Shown here piece by piece: positions 1 through 8,185 of a stretch of 64,000 nucleotides of DNA. The notes below the pieces were generated by a model that made no database searches, was not told the DNA's origin, and was given only the letters and a program-made list of their open reading frames with translations. How positions within the stretch are numbered: position 1 is the stretch's first letter; each line of letters starts with the position of its first letter. The translations under genes and the position numbers were made by a program. Source of the stretch: an uncultured Bacteroidaceae bacterium (GTDB taxonomy: Bacteria; Bacteroidota; Bacteroidia; Bacteroidales; Bacteroidaceae); contig CAKRYD010000010.1 in NCBI GenBank assembly GCA_934426255.1, positions 16,702 to 80,701 of the forward strand, written 5' to 3'.

Positions 1-1
1 T

Positions 2-928
2 CTTGACGGTGACAATGTAAAGGATTGCAAGAGCCGTTGGGAAATGGTCGAAGCTTTGCGCGATGATATCCGTACTTTCAAAAAGGCCAACGATTGTGAT
101 AGAATCGTAGTGATATGGGCCGCATCAACGGAAATCTACGTTCCTGTCGATGAGACGGTGCACGGTAGTCTTGCCGCCCTCGAAGCAGCCATGAAAGCTG
201 ACGACCGCGAGCACATTGCTCCTTCCATGTGTTATGCCTATGCTGCATTGACAGAAGGTGCACCGTTCATAATGGGTGCTCCCAACACAACAGTCGACAT
301 TCCCGCCATGTGGGAATTGGCCGAAAAGACAAAGATGCCTATTGCCGGAAAAGACTTCAAGACCGGTCAGACACTTGTCAAGAGCGGTTTTGCTCCCATC
401 ATTGGAACGCGTTGCCTCGGTCTGAGCGGATGGTTCTCGACCAACATTCTTGGAAATCGTGACGGCCTGGTATTGGATGAGCCCGACAATTTCCGTACAA
501 AAGAGGTGAGCAAGCTGTCAACCCTCGAAACTATTCTGAAAGCCGACGTACAGCCGGATTTATATACGGATTACTATCATAAGGTAAGAATCAACTACTA
601 TCCACCGCGCAATGACAACAAGGAAGGTTGGGACAACATTGATATTTTCGGTTGGATGGGCTATCCCATGCAGATAAAAATCAATTTCCTGTGCCGTGAC
701 TCGATTTTGGCTGCTCCTTTGTTGCTCGATTTGACACTGTTGAGCGACCTTGCAGCGCGTGCCGGCCGTTATGGCATACAGCGCTTCTTGAGCTTCTTCC
801 TCAAGAGCCCGATGCACGATTATACAAAGGGCGAAGAAGCCGTGAACAATCTGTATCAGCAGTATACCATGCTGAAGAATGCTATCCGCGAGATGGGCGG
901 ATATGAAGCCGACGAAGAAATAGATTAA
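2..928 (+). CDS. ino1: Myo-inositol-1-phosphate synthase, 5' end cut by window edge
   Basis: The reading frame is open to the window edge, so this is a partial gene of about 308 visible residues. Family members are usually about 430 residues, so roughly 120 N-terminal residues are missing. The enzyme converts glucose 6-phosphate to inositol 1-phosphate with NAD. Visible family signatures are GAPNTTVDIPA, the lysine-rich stretch IAGKDFKTGQTLVKSGFAP, RINYYPPRNDNKEGWDN and the C-terminal RDSILAAPLLLDLTLLSDL. In Bacteroides the homologous enzyme supplies inositol for phosphoinositol and sphingolipid head groups. That role is an inference here, because the upstream neighbours are not visible. A hairpin follows the stop codon. 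Confidence 0.9.
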   Translation, partial: LDGDNVKDCKSRWEMVEALRDDIRTFKKANDCDRIVVIWAASTEIYVPVDETVHGSLAALEAAMKADDREHIAPSMCYAYAALTEGAPFIMGAPNTTVDIPAMWELAEKTKMPIAGKDFKTGQTLVKSGFAPIIGTRCLGLSGWFSTNILGNRDGLVLDEPDNFRTKEVSKLSTLETILKADVQPDLYTDYYHKVRINYYPPRNDNKEGWDNIDIFGWMGYPMQIKINFLCRDSILAAPLLLDLTLLSDLAARAGRYGIQRFLSFFLKSPMHDYTKGEEAVNNLYQQYTMLKNAIREMGGYEADEEID

Positions 929-937
929 GCAATACAC

Positions 938-992
938 AAGACAGGCAACAGGCCTTTTAATGCATCTGGATTAAGCGGCCGTTGCCTGTCTT
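938..992 (+). terminator. Stem-loop after the inositol-phosphate synthase gene
   Basis: AAGACAGGCAAC (938-949) pairs perfectly with GTTGCCTGTCTT (981-992). The pairing can extend inwards through AGGCC/GGCC with one bulge. Only a short T run follows. The position 10 nt after the stop fits a transcript end. Confidence 0.6.
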
Positions 993-1100
993 TGTATATG
1001 TATGTATTTAAAGAGCCTTACCTCCTTGTGCGAAGAAGGTTCGTCCTTTTCTCAGTATAAAGGATAAAAACAGCTTTTCCGTAAACTACAAGAAAACCAT

Positions 1101-3776
1101 ATGCTTCTTTTCCAAAATCCGAAATATCTTTTTCCATATTCAAAAGCCGGTATTTGCAAGGATAGTGCCTTTAGGCTAAAATCGTTGCTTGTCATGATTT
1201 TGCTATGTGTTTTTCAAACAGCTCAGGCACAGCGCGATGCACGTATAACAGGCGTTGTGACCGATGCCAAGACCGGGCTCCCCATTCCTTATGCCTCTAT
1301 TCATTATCAGGGAAAGACTGCCGGTACGACAACCGACTACGAAGGAAAATTCTCGGTGGTAAGAATAAATGATGCTTTGCTGGACATTGCCATCATCGGT
1401 TATGGAAAACAAACCGTAAAAGTAACAGATGCAACGACAACCCTTACAATAAAGCTCAAGGAGGTAGAACGTATCTTGGGCAATGCAACCGTTAAGGCTA
1501 AAAAGCAGAAATATAAGCGCAAAGACAACCCTGCCGTTGAACTGATGCGCAAGGTGATTGCGGCTAAAACACGAAACGACCTGCATCGGCACGATTATTT
1601 TAGCTATAGCAAGTATCAGAAGATGACTTTCGCCATTAATGAATTTACTGAAAAGGTGTATAGCGATGCCAACTTCAAGAACATGCCGTTTTTGAAAAAT
1701 CATGTCGAGACTTGTGCCGAGACAGGTAAGCTGATATTGCCGGTATCGGTGCAGGAAACCATGTCAAGACATATTTATCGCAAGGATCCCGAATCGGAAA
1801 AGGACATTATTACGGGCAAACGCGAAGAGGGTGTAAACCAGCTCCTCAATACCGGTGACATTCTCAATACGCTTTTGGAGGATTGCTTTACTGATGTTGA
1901 CTTGTATAAAGACAATGTGCGTCTGTTGCAATATCCTTTTATCAGTCCCATATCCGATCATCTGGCTCTCAGTTTTTATCGTTACTTTATTGTGGATACC
2001 TTGATGGTTGACAATGACAAATGTATCGAAGTGTCGCTTACACCGAGCAATCCGCAGGATTTTGGCTTTATGGGAAGTCTCTTTATCATGGCCGATAGCA
2101 CTTATCGTCTGCGTCGTGCCAGCCTGGAAATTCCGAGACGCTCGGATGTGAATTTTGTGGAGCATTTGAACATAGACCAAGAGTTTGTTACACTTCCGAC
2201 AGGCGAGCAAGTGCTGTCGAGCGACAAGATGACAGTTCAAATGAAGCTGGCCAACTTCTTGAGCAAGTTCCAGGTGCAACGGGGTTCTTATTATTCCGAT
2301 TACAGCCTGTCGGAAATTCCTACGAAAGAATTCAAGTTTTCAGGGCCTCAGATGACCGACCCGAACGCACAGATGCGCGACCGCGCATTTTGGCAAGACA
2401 AGCGCCCCGTAGAGCTTACGAAAAGCGAAGACGACATGGGCGGTCTTATAAAAAGCATGGAACAGATGAAGAATTTCAAGCTGTTTTTGTTTGTGGGAAA
2501 AGCTTTTATCGAAAATTTCGTTGAAACTACCACCTCTCCCGAACACCCGAGCAAAGTGGACATCGGTCCGGTCAACACCATGGTTTCACAAAACTTCATT
2601 GACGGCCTCAGGCTGCGACTCAGTGCACAGACCACGGCCAACCTGAACAAGCATATTTTTGGAAAAGGGTATCTGGCTTATGGCTTTCGTGACAAACGCT
2701 GGAAAGGGTTAGGTGAATTTACTTACTCATTCAATGAAAAAGCCTATCTGCCTCGCGAATATCCGATGAACAACCTTGTACTTTCGTACCAGTCGGATGT
2801 GATGTCACCGTCAGACAAATTCATGCCGACAGATAAGGATAACGTCTTCACTTCGTTCAAGTTTACGAAAGTCGATCAGATGATGTATTTCAATCGTCTG
2901 AAATTGAAATACCAAAAGGAATGGCAGTTTGGTCTGCGATTTGAAACGGAGTTCAATAAGGAACGCGACGAAGCATGCGGAAAACTTTTCTATCAGAACA
3001 TGGATGGTACCGGTCGGCCTTCGCAAGATGCCTCCTTGCATCAGCGGTATTTGAATACCACCTCGTTTACCATGGGCTTTCATTTTCAGCCAAAAGCAAA
3101 GTATATCAATACAAAGCAACGCAGAATAACAGTCAACCGTGATTCGCCAATCATGTCGTTGTATCATACGACAGGCTTTAAGGGTTTCTTGAGTGGCGAC
3201 TATACTTATAACTTTACGGAGGGACATTTGTATCAACGCATTTGGGTTCCGACCGCAGGAAAAATAGACGTGCACATCAAGGGCGGTGTACAATGGGATA
3301 AAGTGCCTTTCCCCTTGCTCATCATGCCGGCGGCAGACTTGTCATATATTATTGAAGATGAAACGTTCAGTATGATAAACAATATGGAGTTCTTGAACGA
3401 CCGGTATGCATCACTCATGGCTTCATGGGATTTAAATGGCAAGCTCTTTAATAGGATTCCGCTGATTAAGAAATTGAAATGGCGTGAATACATTGGCGTG
3501 AATGCCCTTTGGGGAACGCTTACGGATAAGAACAATCCCTTTAAGAACCCACACGATAGCCGGTTAATGTATTTCCCGGGCCATTTTGATGCAGACGGCA
3601 CCTATAATTACTCTTCTACCGTTATGGATCCGAAGAAGCCTTACTATGAATTGGTCTTCGGCATACACAATATTTTCAAGGTGATACATGTGCAGATGGT
3701 AAGGCGCATGAACTATTTGGATAATCCAAAAGCAAAAGAGTGGGGCTTTCGTTTTATGTTCCGTATGACGTTCTGA
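1101..3776 (+). CDS. DUF5686 outer-membrane protein with CarboxypepD_reg-like domain
   Basis: An 891-residue protein of a Bacteroidetes family with no assigned biochemical role. A hydrophobic segment (SLLVMILLCVFQTAQAQ, about residues 28-44) looks like the end of a signal peptide. The true start may therefore lie downstream of 1101, although no convincing internal ATG precedes it. Residues about 48-120 form a carboxypeptidase-regulatory-like beta-sandwich (ITGVVTDAKTGLPIPYASI, then TTTDYEGKFSV). The remainder is the DUF5686 body, ending in an aromatic C-terminus (RFMFRMTF) as in outer-membrane beta-barrels. It stands alone between a hairpin and the sigma-54 regulator. A barrel fold is inferred from family and C-terminus. 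Confidence 0.8.
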   Translation: MLLFQNPKYLFPYSKAGICKDSAFRLKSLLVMILLCVFQTAQAQRDARITGVVTDAKTGLPIPYASIHYQGKTAGTTTDYEGKFSVVRINDALLDIAIIGYGKQTVKVTDATTTLTIKLKEVERILGNATVKAKKQKYKRKDNPAVELMRKVIAAKTRNDLHRHDYFSYSKYQKMTFAINEFTEKVYSDANFKNMPFLKNHVETCAETGKLILPVSVQETMSRHIYRKDPESEKDIITGKREEGVNQLLNTGDILNTLLEDCFTDVDLYKDNVRLLQYPFISPISDHLALSFYRYFIVDTLMVDNDKCIEVSLTPSNPQDFGFMGSLFIMADSTYRLRRASLEIPRRSDVNFVEHLNIDQEFVTLPTGEQVLSSDKMTVQMKLANFLSKFQVQRGSYYSDYSLSEIPTKEFKFSGPQMTDPNAQMRDRAFWQDKRPVELTKSEDDMGGLIKSMEQMKNFKLFLFVGKAFIENFVETTTSPEHPSKVDIGPVNTMVSQNFIDGLRLRLSAQTTANLNKHIFGKGYLAYGFRDKRWKGLGEFTYSFNEKAYLPREYPMNNLVLSYQSDVMSPSDKFMPTDKDNVFTSFKFTKVDQMMYFNRLKLKYQKEWQFGLRFETEFNKERDEACGKLFYQNMDGTGRPSQDASLHQRYLNTTSFTMGFHFQPKAKYINTKQRRITVNRDSPIMSLYHTTGFKGFLSGDYTYNFTEGHLYQRIWVPTAGKIDVHIKGGVQWDKVPFPLLIMPAADLSYIIEDETFSMINNMEFLNDRYASLMASWDLNGKLFNRIPLIKKLKWREYIGVNALWGTLTDKNNPFKNPHDSRLMYFPGHFDADGTYNYSSTVMDPKKPYYELVFGIHNIFKVIHVQMVRRMNYLDNPKAKEWGFRFMFRMTF

Positions 3777-3859
3777 TAAGATACCAAGATGGAAAATTGG
3801 AGAATGGCCCCTCGTGTTTATGCTGGAAAGTTTGTATTTTTGCTGTAAATAGAAGAGAA

Positions 3860-5041
3860 ATGGATGAGACAGCCTTGCAAAAATTAAAATTGCGTTATGA
3901 GATAGTAGGCAATTACGAAGGTCTTAACAGGGCATTGGATATTGCATTGCAAGTTGCCAAGACCGACTTGTCGGTGCTTATTACAGGCGAAAACGGAGTT
4001 GGGAAGGAAGTCTTTCCGCGCATTATTCATGACAACAGTCTGCGTAAAGGTAAAAAATATTTCGCAGTCAATTGCGGCAGTATCCCCGAAGGAACAATCG
4101 ATTCAGAACTGTTCGGTCATGAAAAAGGAGCTTTTACGGGAGCTGTCGATTCGCGCGAAGGTTATTTTGGTGCGGCCAATGGCGGAACCCTTTTTCTTGA
4201 CGAAGTCGGCGAACTTCCCATGCCGACGCAGGCACGCTTGCTTCGCGTGCTCGAAACAGGTGAATACATACGCGTAGGCGCAAGCGAAGTTAGGAAAACA
4301 GATGTGAGAATAGTCGCTGCGACCAATGTAAATATCCCAAAGGCCATTAGCGAAGGGCGTTTTCGCGAAGATTTGTACTATCGCTTGAATACCATCCCCA
4401 TAGCCATTCCCCCATTGCGTGAACGAGGCGAGGACATAGCCCTCTTGTTTCGCAAGTTCTCCCTTATGATGAGCGAAAAATACCACATGCCTCCCATTCG
4501 TTTGACAGAGGCAGCCAAGCAATGCCTTATACAATACAGCTGGCCGGGTAACATCAGACAACTTAAGAACATCACTGAAAACATGTCGGTGACTTCGGAA
4601 GAACGCGAGATTACCCTTGACATCCTGGAACGCTATATTCCACATGATAGCGAGACAACGCAATTGGTGTCTATGAAGCCGTCGGAATCTGTACACAGCT
4701 ATGAGAATGAAAGAGATATTCTGTATAAGATTCTCTTTGATTTGCGTCGCGATGTCACCGAATTGAAAAGTATAGTAAACAGCCGGCATGCGGCGGAGAA
4801 GCAGGACGAGATGCCGCTTGTGTCGTCATTGCCACAGAAAATAGTAGAGAATAGAGATATTCATCCATCCGATGAATATGTGGAAGATGCCGGTGAAGTT
4901 GTCTCCATGGACGATGTGGAGCGTGATGCCATCCGCAAGGCCTTGTCAAGACACAGAGGAATGCGCAAGGAGGCGGCACAGGAACTTGGCATTTCAGAAC
5001 GTACCTTATATCGAAAAATAAAAGAATATGGACTTGACTAA
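3860..5041 (+). CDS. Sigma-54-dependent transcriptional activator without a sensor domain
   Basis: A 393-residue AAA+ activator of RpoN-RNA polymerase. Walker A is GENGVGKE (43-50), the sigma-54 contact loop GAFTGA is at 90-95, and Walker B is LFLDEV (111-116). The arginine-rich VRIVAATN and DLYYRLN motifs follow. The C-terminus is a Fis-type helix-turn-helix (RKEAAQELGISERTLYRKI). No receiver, GAF or PAS domain precedes the AAA+ module, so control must come from level, ligand or partner. The open frame continues upstream to 3740, overlapping the DUF5686 gene. The start at 3860 was chosen because AGAAGAGAA precedes it and family homology begins there. The stop overlaps lptE by 14 nt, so the two are probably co-transcribed. 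Confidence 0.88.
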   Translation: MDETALQKLKLRYEIVGNYEGLNRALDIALQVAKTDLSVLITGENGVGKEVFPRIIHDNSLRKGKKYFAVNCGSIPEGTIDSELFGHEKGAFTGAVDSREGYFGAANGGTLFLDEVGELPMPTQARLLRVLETGEYIRVGASEVRKTDVRIVAATNVNIPKAISEGRFREDLYYRLNTIPIAIPPLRERGEDIALLFRKFSLMMSEKYHMPPIRLTEAAKQCLIQYSWPGNIRQLKNITENMSVTSEEREITLDILERYIPHDSETTQLVSMKPSESVHSYENERDILYKILFDLRRDVTELKSIVNSRHAAEKQDEMPLVSSLPQKIVENRDIHPSDEYVEDAGEVVSMDDVERDAIRKALSRHRGMRKEAAQELGISERTLYRKIKEYGLD

Positions 5042-5558
5042 ATCGAGGTGGTGGTTAATGCAGCTATGTGTGACAGTTGCCGCATTGTGGGTAATGTCAG
5101 GCTGTTCAGTGTCCTATAAGTTTAACGGAGCGTCAATTGATTATAATACAGTCAAGACGATTCAGTTTGGGGACTTTCCGCTACGTTCTGCGTACGTCTG
5201 GGCTCCCATGCATGCAATGTTCAATAATGAATTGCAGGATATCTATTCCCGTCAGACCAAACTGCGGCAAGTGCGACGCAATGGCGATTTGCAACTTTCG
5301 GGCGAGATTGTAGAATACAGCCAATACAATAAAGGTGTTTCAGCTAATGGAACCTCTTCGCAAGTGCAACTTAAATTGACGGTCAATGTGCGTTTCACAA
5401 ACAACAAAAAGCATTCTGATGACTTTGAGCGCAAGTTCACGGCAACGACAGAGTATGATTCGTCGCGCCAATTGACAGCCGTGCAGGAAGAGTTGGTGAC
5501 CCAAATGATAAAAGACATAACGGAGCAGATCTTCAACGCAACCGTAGCAAACTGGTAG
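5028..5558 (+). CDS. lptE: LptE-like LPS-assembly lipoprotein
   Basis: A 176-residue lipoprotein with a signal peptide and a lipobox ending at VMSGC (Cys26). After the Cys come SVSYKFNGASIDYNTVKTI and a beta-rich body typical of the Bacteroidetes LptE/LPS-assembly family. LptE plugs the LptD barrel that inserts lipopolysaccharide in the outer leaflet. The start ATG lies inside the end of the regulator gene, which indicates translational coupling. The TPR gene and secG follow on the same strand with gaps of 29 and 3 nt. This order suggests an envelope and secretion operon. Assignment rests on the family pattern and context. Confidence 0.8.
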   Translation: MDLTKSRWWLMQLCVTVAALWVMSGCSVSYKFNGASIDYNTVKTIQFGDFPLRSAYVWAPMHAMFNNELQDIYSRQTKLRQVRRNGDLQLSGEIVEYSQYNKGVSANGTSSQVQLKLTVNVRFTNNKKHSDDFERKFTATTEYDSSRQLTAVQEELVTQMIKDITEQIFNATVANW

Positions 5559-5587
5559 CCCTATGTTGATAGAGATAAACGAATCAG

Positions 5588-6304
5588 ATGGAGATAAAGA
5601 CAATAGACCTTATACGCAACAGCGAACTGCTTAATCAAGTGACCATAGACTATTTGCGCAAGCTGATAGTGCGTTATCCTTATTATCAGACTTTGCGCTT
5701 GCTATTGCTTGAAAACTTATATAAAGTTCATGATACGCAATTCAATGAAGAGCTGCGCCATTCAGCTCCACTATTGGCAGACCGTAGCGTGCTGTTTCAA
5801 CTTGTAGAGGGTGAGCATTACGAAATTGAGCAGCAAGTAGCCGAAAATCCGGAAGGAGCGGCATCTGGTGATAGGACTCTTTCGTTGATAGACGAGTACT
5901 TGTGCGATGTTCCGCATGAAAAGGTTGTGCGTAAAACCACATCTGTGGATGCTGCGCAGGATTATGCTGCCTATCTCATACAATTAGACGAGGAAGAGGA
6001 AAATGCGCTTTATCCGGCAGCGGCAAGGGCAAGTGATGAGGAAAGTGCTCCAGCGCGAAAACACCGTATAGTTTTGACTGAAAAGGCAGACAGTGAAATG
6101 CAATTGCCAAGCGAAGAGGAACCGCAAAAAGAGGATTTCTTTACAGAAACATTGGCACAAATATATATCCGGCAGCATAAATATGAGCAGGCCTTGGAAA
6201 TTATAAGGGCGTTAAGCTTGAATAATCCAAAAAAAAATAGTTACTTTGCAGACCAAATAAGATTTTTGGAAAAGCTGATACTGATAAATAAAAATAAAGT
6301 ATAG
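5588..6304 (+). CDS. TPR-like hypothetical protein between lptE and secG
   Basis: A 238-residue protein, probably cytoplasmic since no signal peptide or membrane segment is seen. The N-terminal half is helical and leucine-rich (LLNQVTIDYLRKLIVRYPYY, residues 17-36). The middle is acidic and low in complexity. The C-terminus carries a TPR-like helical pair (ETLAQIYIRQHKYEQALEI) followed by NNPKKNSYFADQIRFLEKLI. I do not recognise a defined function. The position 3 nt before secG suggests a role linked to secretion or envelope assembly, but that is inference from context only. Confidence 0.7.
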   Translation: MEIKTIDLIRNSELLNQVTIDYLRKLIVRYPYYQTLRLLLLENLYKVHDTQFNEELRHSAPLLADRSVLFQLVEGEHYEIEQQVAENPEGAASGDRTLSLIDEYLCDVPHEKVVRKTTSVDAAQDYAAYLIQLDEEEENALYPAAARASDEESAPARKHRIVLTEKADSEMQLPSEEEPQKEDFFTETLAQIYIRQHKYEQALEIIRALSLNNPKKNSYFADQIRFLEKLILINKNKV

Positions 6305-6307
6305 ATA

Positions 6308-6694
6308 ATGTATAACGTATTTATTGTTCTAATTGTAATTGCTTCCATTTTGATGACGCTTATTGTGCTGATTCAAGAATCTAAGGGAGGCGGTCTTGCT
6401 TCTGGTTTCTCTTCTTCAAACCAAATAATGGGTGTAAGAAAGACAACGGACGTTGTTGAAAAATCAACATGGGGGCTGGCAATTGCCTTGGTGGTTCTGA
6501 GCGTGGCATGTGCCTATACAGCTCCATCGAAATCGGGTGCTTCGTCTGTATTGACCAAGCCAAATGCAACGGCATTGCCCACCGTTCCCGCAGCCAATCA
6601 GCAGCCAGCATCGGCAGCTCCGGTGCAAAATGGAACTGCAGGCCAGGGAACTCCCGCGGCAGGTCAGTCGCAAGCACCGATTGGCAATCGTTAA
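6308..6694 (+). CDS. secG: Preprotein translocase subunit SecG
   Basis: A 128-residue inner-membrane subunit of the SecYEG channel. It has two hydrophobic helices: MYNVFIVLIVIASILMTLIV (1-20) and TWGLAIALVVLSVACAYT (about 57-74). Between them is the conserved loop ESKGGGLASGFSSSNQIMG. The tail after residue 75 is an Ala/Pro/Gln/Ser-rich low-complexity extension, which is common in Bacteroidetes SecG. It is the last gene of the lptE cluster, followed by a terminator hairpin. Confidence 0.93.
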   Translation: MYNVFIVLIVIASILMTLIVLIQESKGGGLASGFSSSNQIMGVRKTTDVVEKSTWGLAIALVVLSVACAYTAPSKSGASSVLTKPNATALPTVPAANQQPASAAPVQNGTAGQGTPAAGQSQAPIGNR

Positions 6695-6723
6695 TATCGG
6701 AAAGCTCTTACCAGAGATTTTAT

Positions 6724-6768
6724 AACAGAGGTTGCCGAACGTACAAGTGTGAGGTAACCTCTGTTTAC
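6724..6768 (+). terminator. Intrinsic-type terminator after secG
   Basis: AACAGAGGTTGCC (6724-6736) pairs with GGTAACCTCTGTT (6753-6765) through one G-T wobble. The loop is 16 nt and TTTACTT follows. Confidence 0.7.
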
Positions 6769-6797
6769 TTATGTGTAATCGGTTAGTTTGGTAGTGA

Positions 6798-8114
6798 ATG
6801 AATATTGCGGTTATCGGTACGGGATATGTTGGCTTGGTTTCCGGAGCGTGTTTTGCTCAAATGGGAAATGATGTCACGTGTGTTGATGTGGATGCTGAAA
6901 AAATTAGAAATCTGCAGCAGGGCATCATTCCTATATATGAAAGGGAACTGGATACATTGGTACAGAATAATTATCAGGCAGGACGCCTTCATTTTACGAC
7001 GCGTCTTACAGATTGCCTTGATAGTGTAGATTTGGTTTTTACCGCAGTAGGAACACCGCCTGACGAAGACGGGAGCGCAGATCTCAGTTATGTGTTGGCT
7101 GTGGCACGCGAGGTTGGGCAAAATATGAGCCATTATGTGGTACTTGTAACCAAAAGTACCGTTCCTGTCGGTACAGCGGAGAAAGTTCGCAGTGTCATTC
7201 TCGAAGAGCTCCAAAAACGAGGGGAGAATATACCCTTTGATGTTGCAAGCAATCCCGAATTCCTTAAAGAAGGAACGGCCGTAAAGGATTTTATGAGTCC
7301 CGATCGTGTAGTTGTCGGTGTTGACAGTGAACGTTCAAAGGAACTTCTGACTCGTCTTTATCATCCTTTTTTGTTAAACAACTTCCGAGTTATATTTACC
7401 GATGTTCGTTCTGCTGAAATGATCAAGTATGCAGCCAATAGCATGCTTGCCACTCGCATTAGTTTCATGAACGAAATTGCAAACCTATGTGAGCTTGTCG
7501 GCGCAGACGTTAATATGGTTCGCAAGGGTGTTGGCGCGGATTTACGCATAGGCTCAAAATTTCTTTATCCCGGTTGCGGCTACGGCGGCTCTTGTTTTCC
7601 TAAGGATGTGAAGGCTCTTATACATACTGCCGAGGAGCATGGTTATGAGATGCGCGTGCTTAAAGCTGTTGAGGAGGTCAACCAACATCAGAAAACAGTG
7701 CTTTATGAAAAGACGGCCGACTATTTTCATCATCAACTTGCGGATAAGACGATTGCGCTTTGGGGGCTGTCTTTCAAAGCCGAGACCGATGATATGCGCG
7801 AAGCCACTTCTTTGGTCGTGATGCGTCTGCTTCTTGACAGTGGCTGTAAAGTTCGTGTTTTTGATCCTCAGGCCATGGATGAATGTCGCCGCCGGATGGG
7901 CGAGAAGCTCTATTATGCCAAGGATATTTATGATGCTTCCAATGGAGCTGATGCCATTCTTGTTTTAACCGAATGGACGCAGTTCAGAATGCCTGATTGG
8001 GGAAAAATAGCTGCTGAGATGAAGCATCTTCTTGTAGTTGATGGTCGCAATCTGTATATACCAGAGGTTGTTGAACGCTATGGATTCAAATACCTTTCTA
8101 TTGGAAGAAAATAG
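6798..8114 (+). CDS. ugd: UDP-glucose 6-dehydrogenase
   Basis: A 438-residue cytosolic enzyme that oxidises UDP-glucose to UDP-glucuronate with two NAD. The N-terminal Rossmann motif is GTGYVGLVSGACFAQMG. The active-site cysteine lies in GCGYGGSCFPKDVKAL (about residue 262), and the C-terminal domain has LWGLSFKAETDDMREATS. UDP-glucuronate feeds capsule, exopolysaccharide or lipid-A sugar synthesis. No polysaccharide locus surrounds it here. It starts 30 nt after the secG terminator and is followed, 71 nt on, by a glycosidase gene. Length matches the bacterial family. Confidence 0.95.
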   Translation: MNIAVIGTGYVGLVSGACFAQMGNDVTCVDVDAEKIRNLQQGIIPIYERELDTLVQNNYQAGRLHFTTRLTDCLDSVDLVFTAVGTPPDEDGSADLSYVLAVAREVGQNMSHYVVLVTKSTVPVGTAEKVRSVILEELQKRGENIPFDVASNPEFLKEGTAVKDFMSPDRVVVGVDSERSKELLTRLYHPFLLNNFRVIFTDVRSAEMIKYAANSMLATRISFMNEIANLCELVGADVNMVRKGVGADLRIGSKFLYPGCGYGGSCFPKDVKALIHTAEEHGYEMRVLKAVEEVNQHQKTVLYEKTADYFHHQLADKTIALWGLSFKAETDDMREATSLVVMRLLLDSGCKVRVFDPQAMDECRRRMGEKLYYAKDIYDASNGADAILVLTEWTQFRMPDWGKIAAEMKHLLVVDGRNLYIPEVVERYGFKYLSIGRK

Positions 8115-8185
8115 GTGGGTTCTTTTATGAACCTTTTGCCGGTGTTATGCTGGTGTGTTTGTTAAGTCTTATTTTTATGTGCCAT

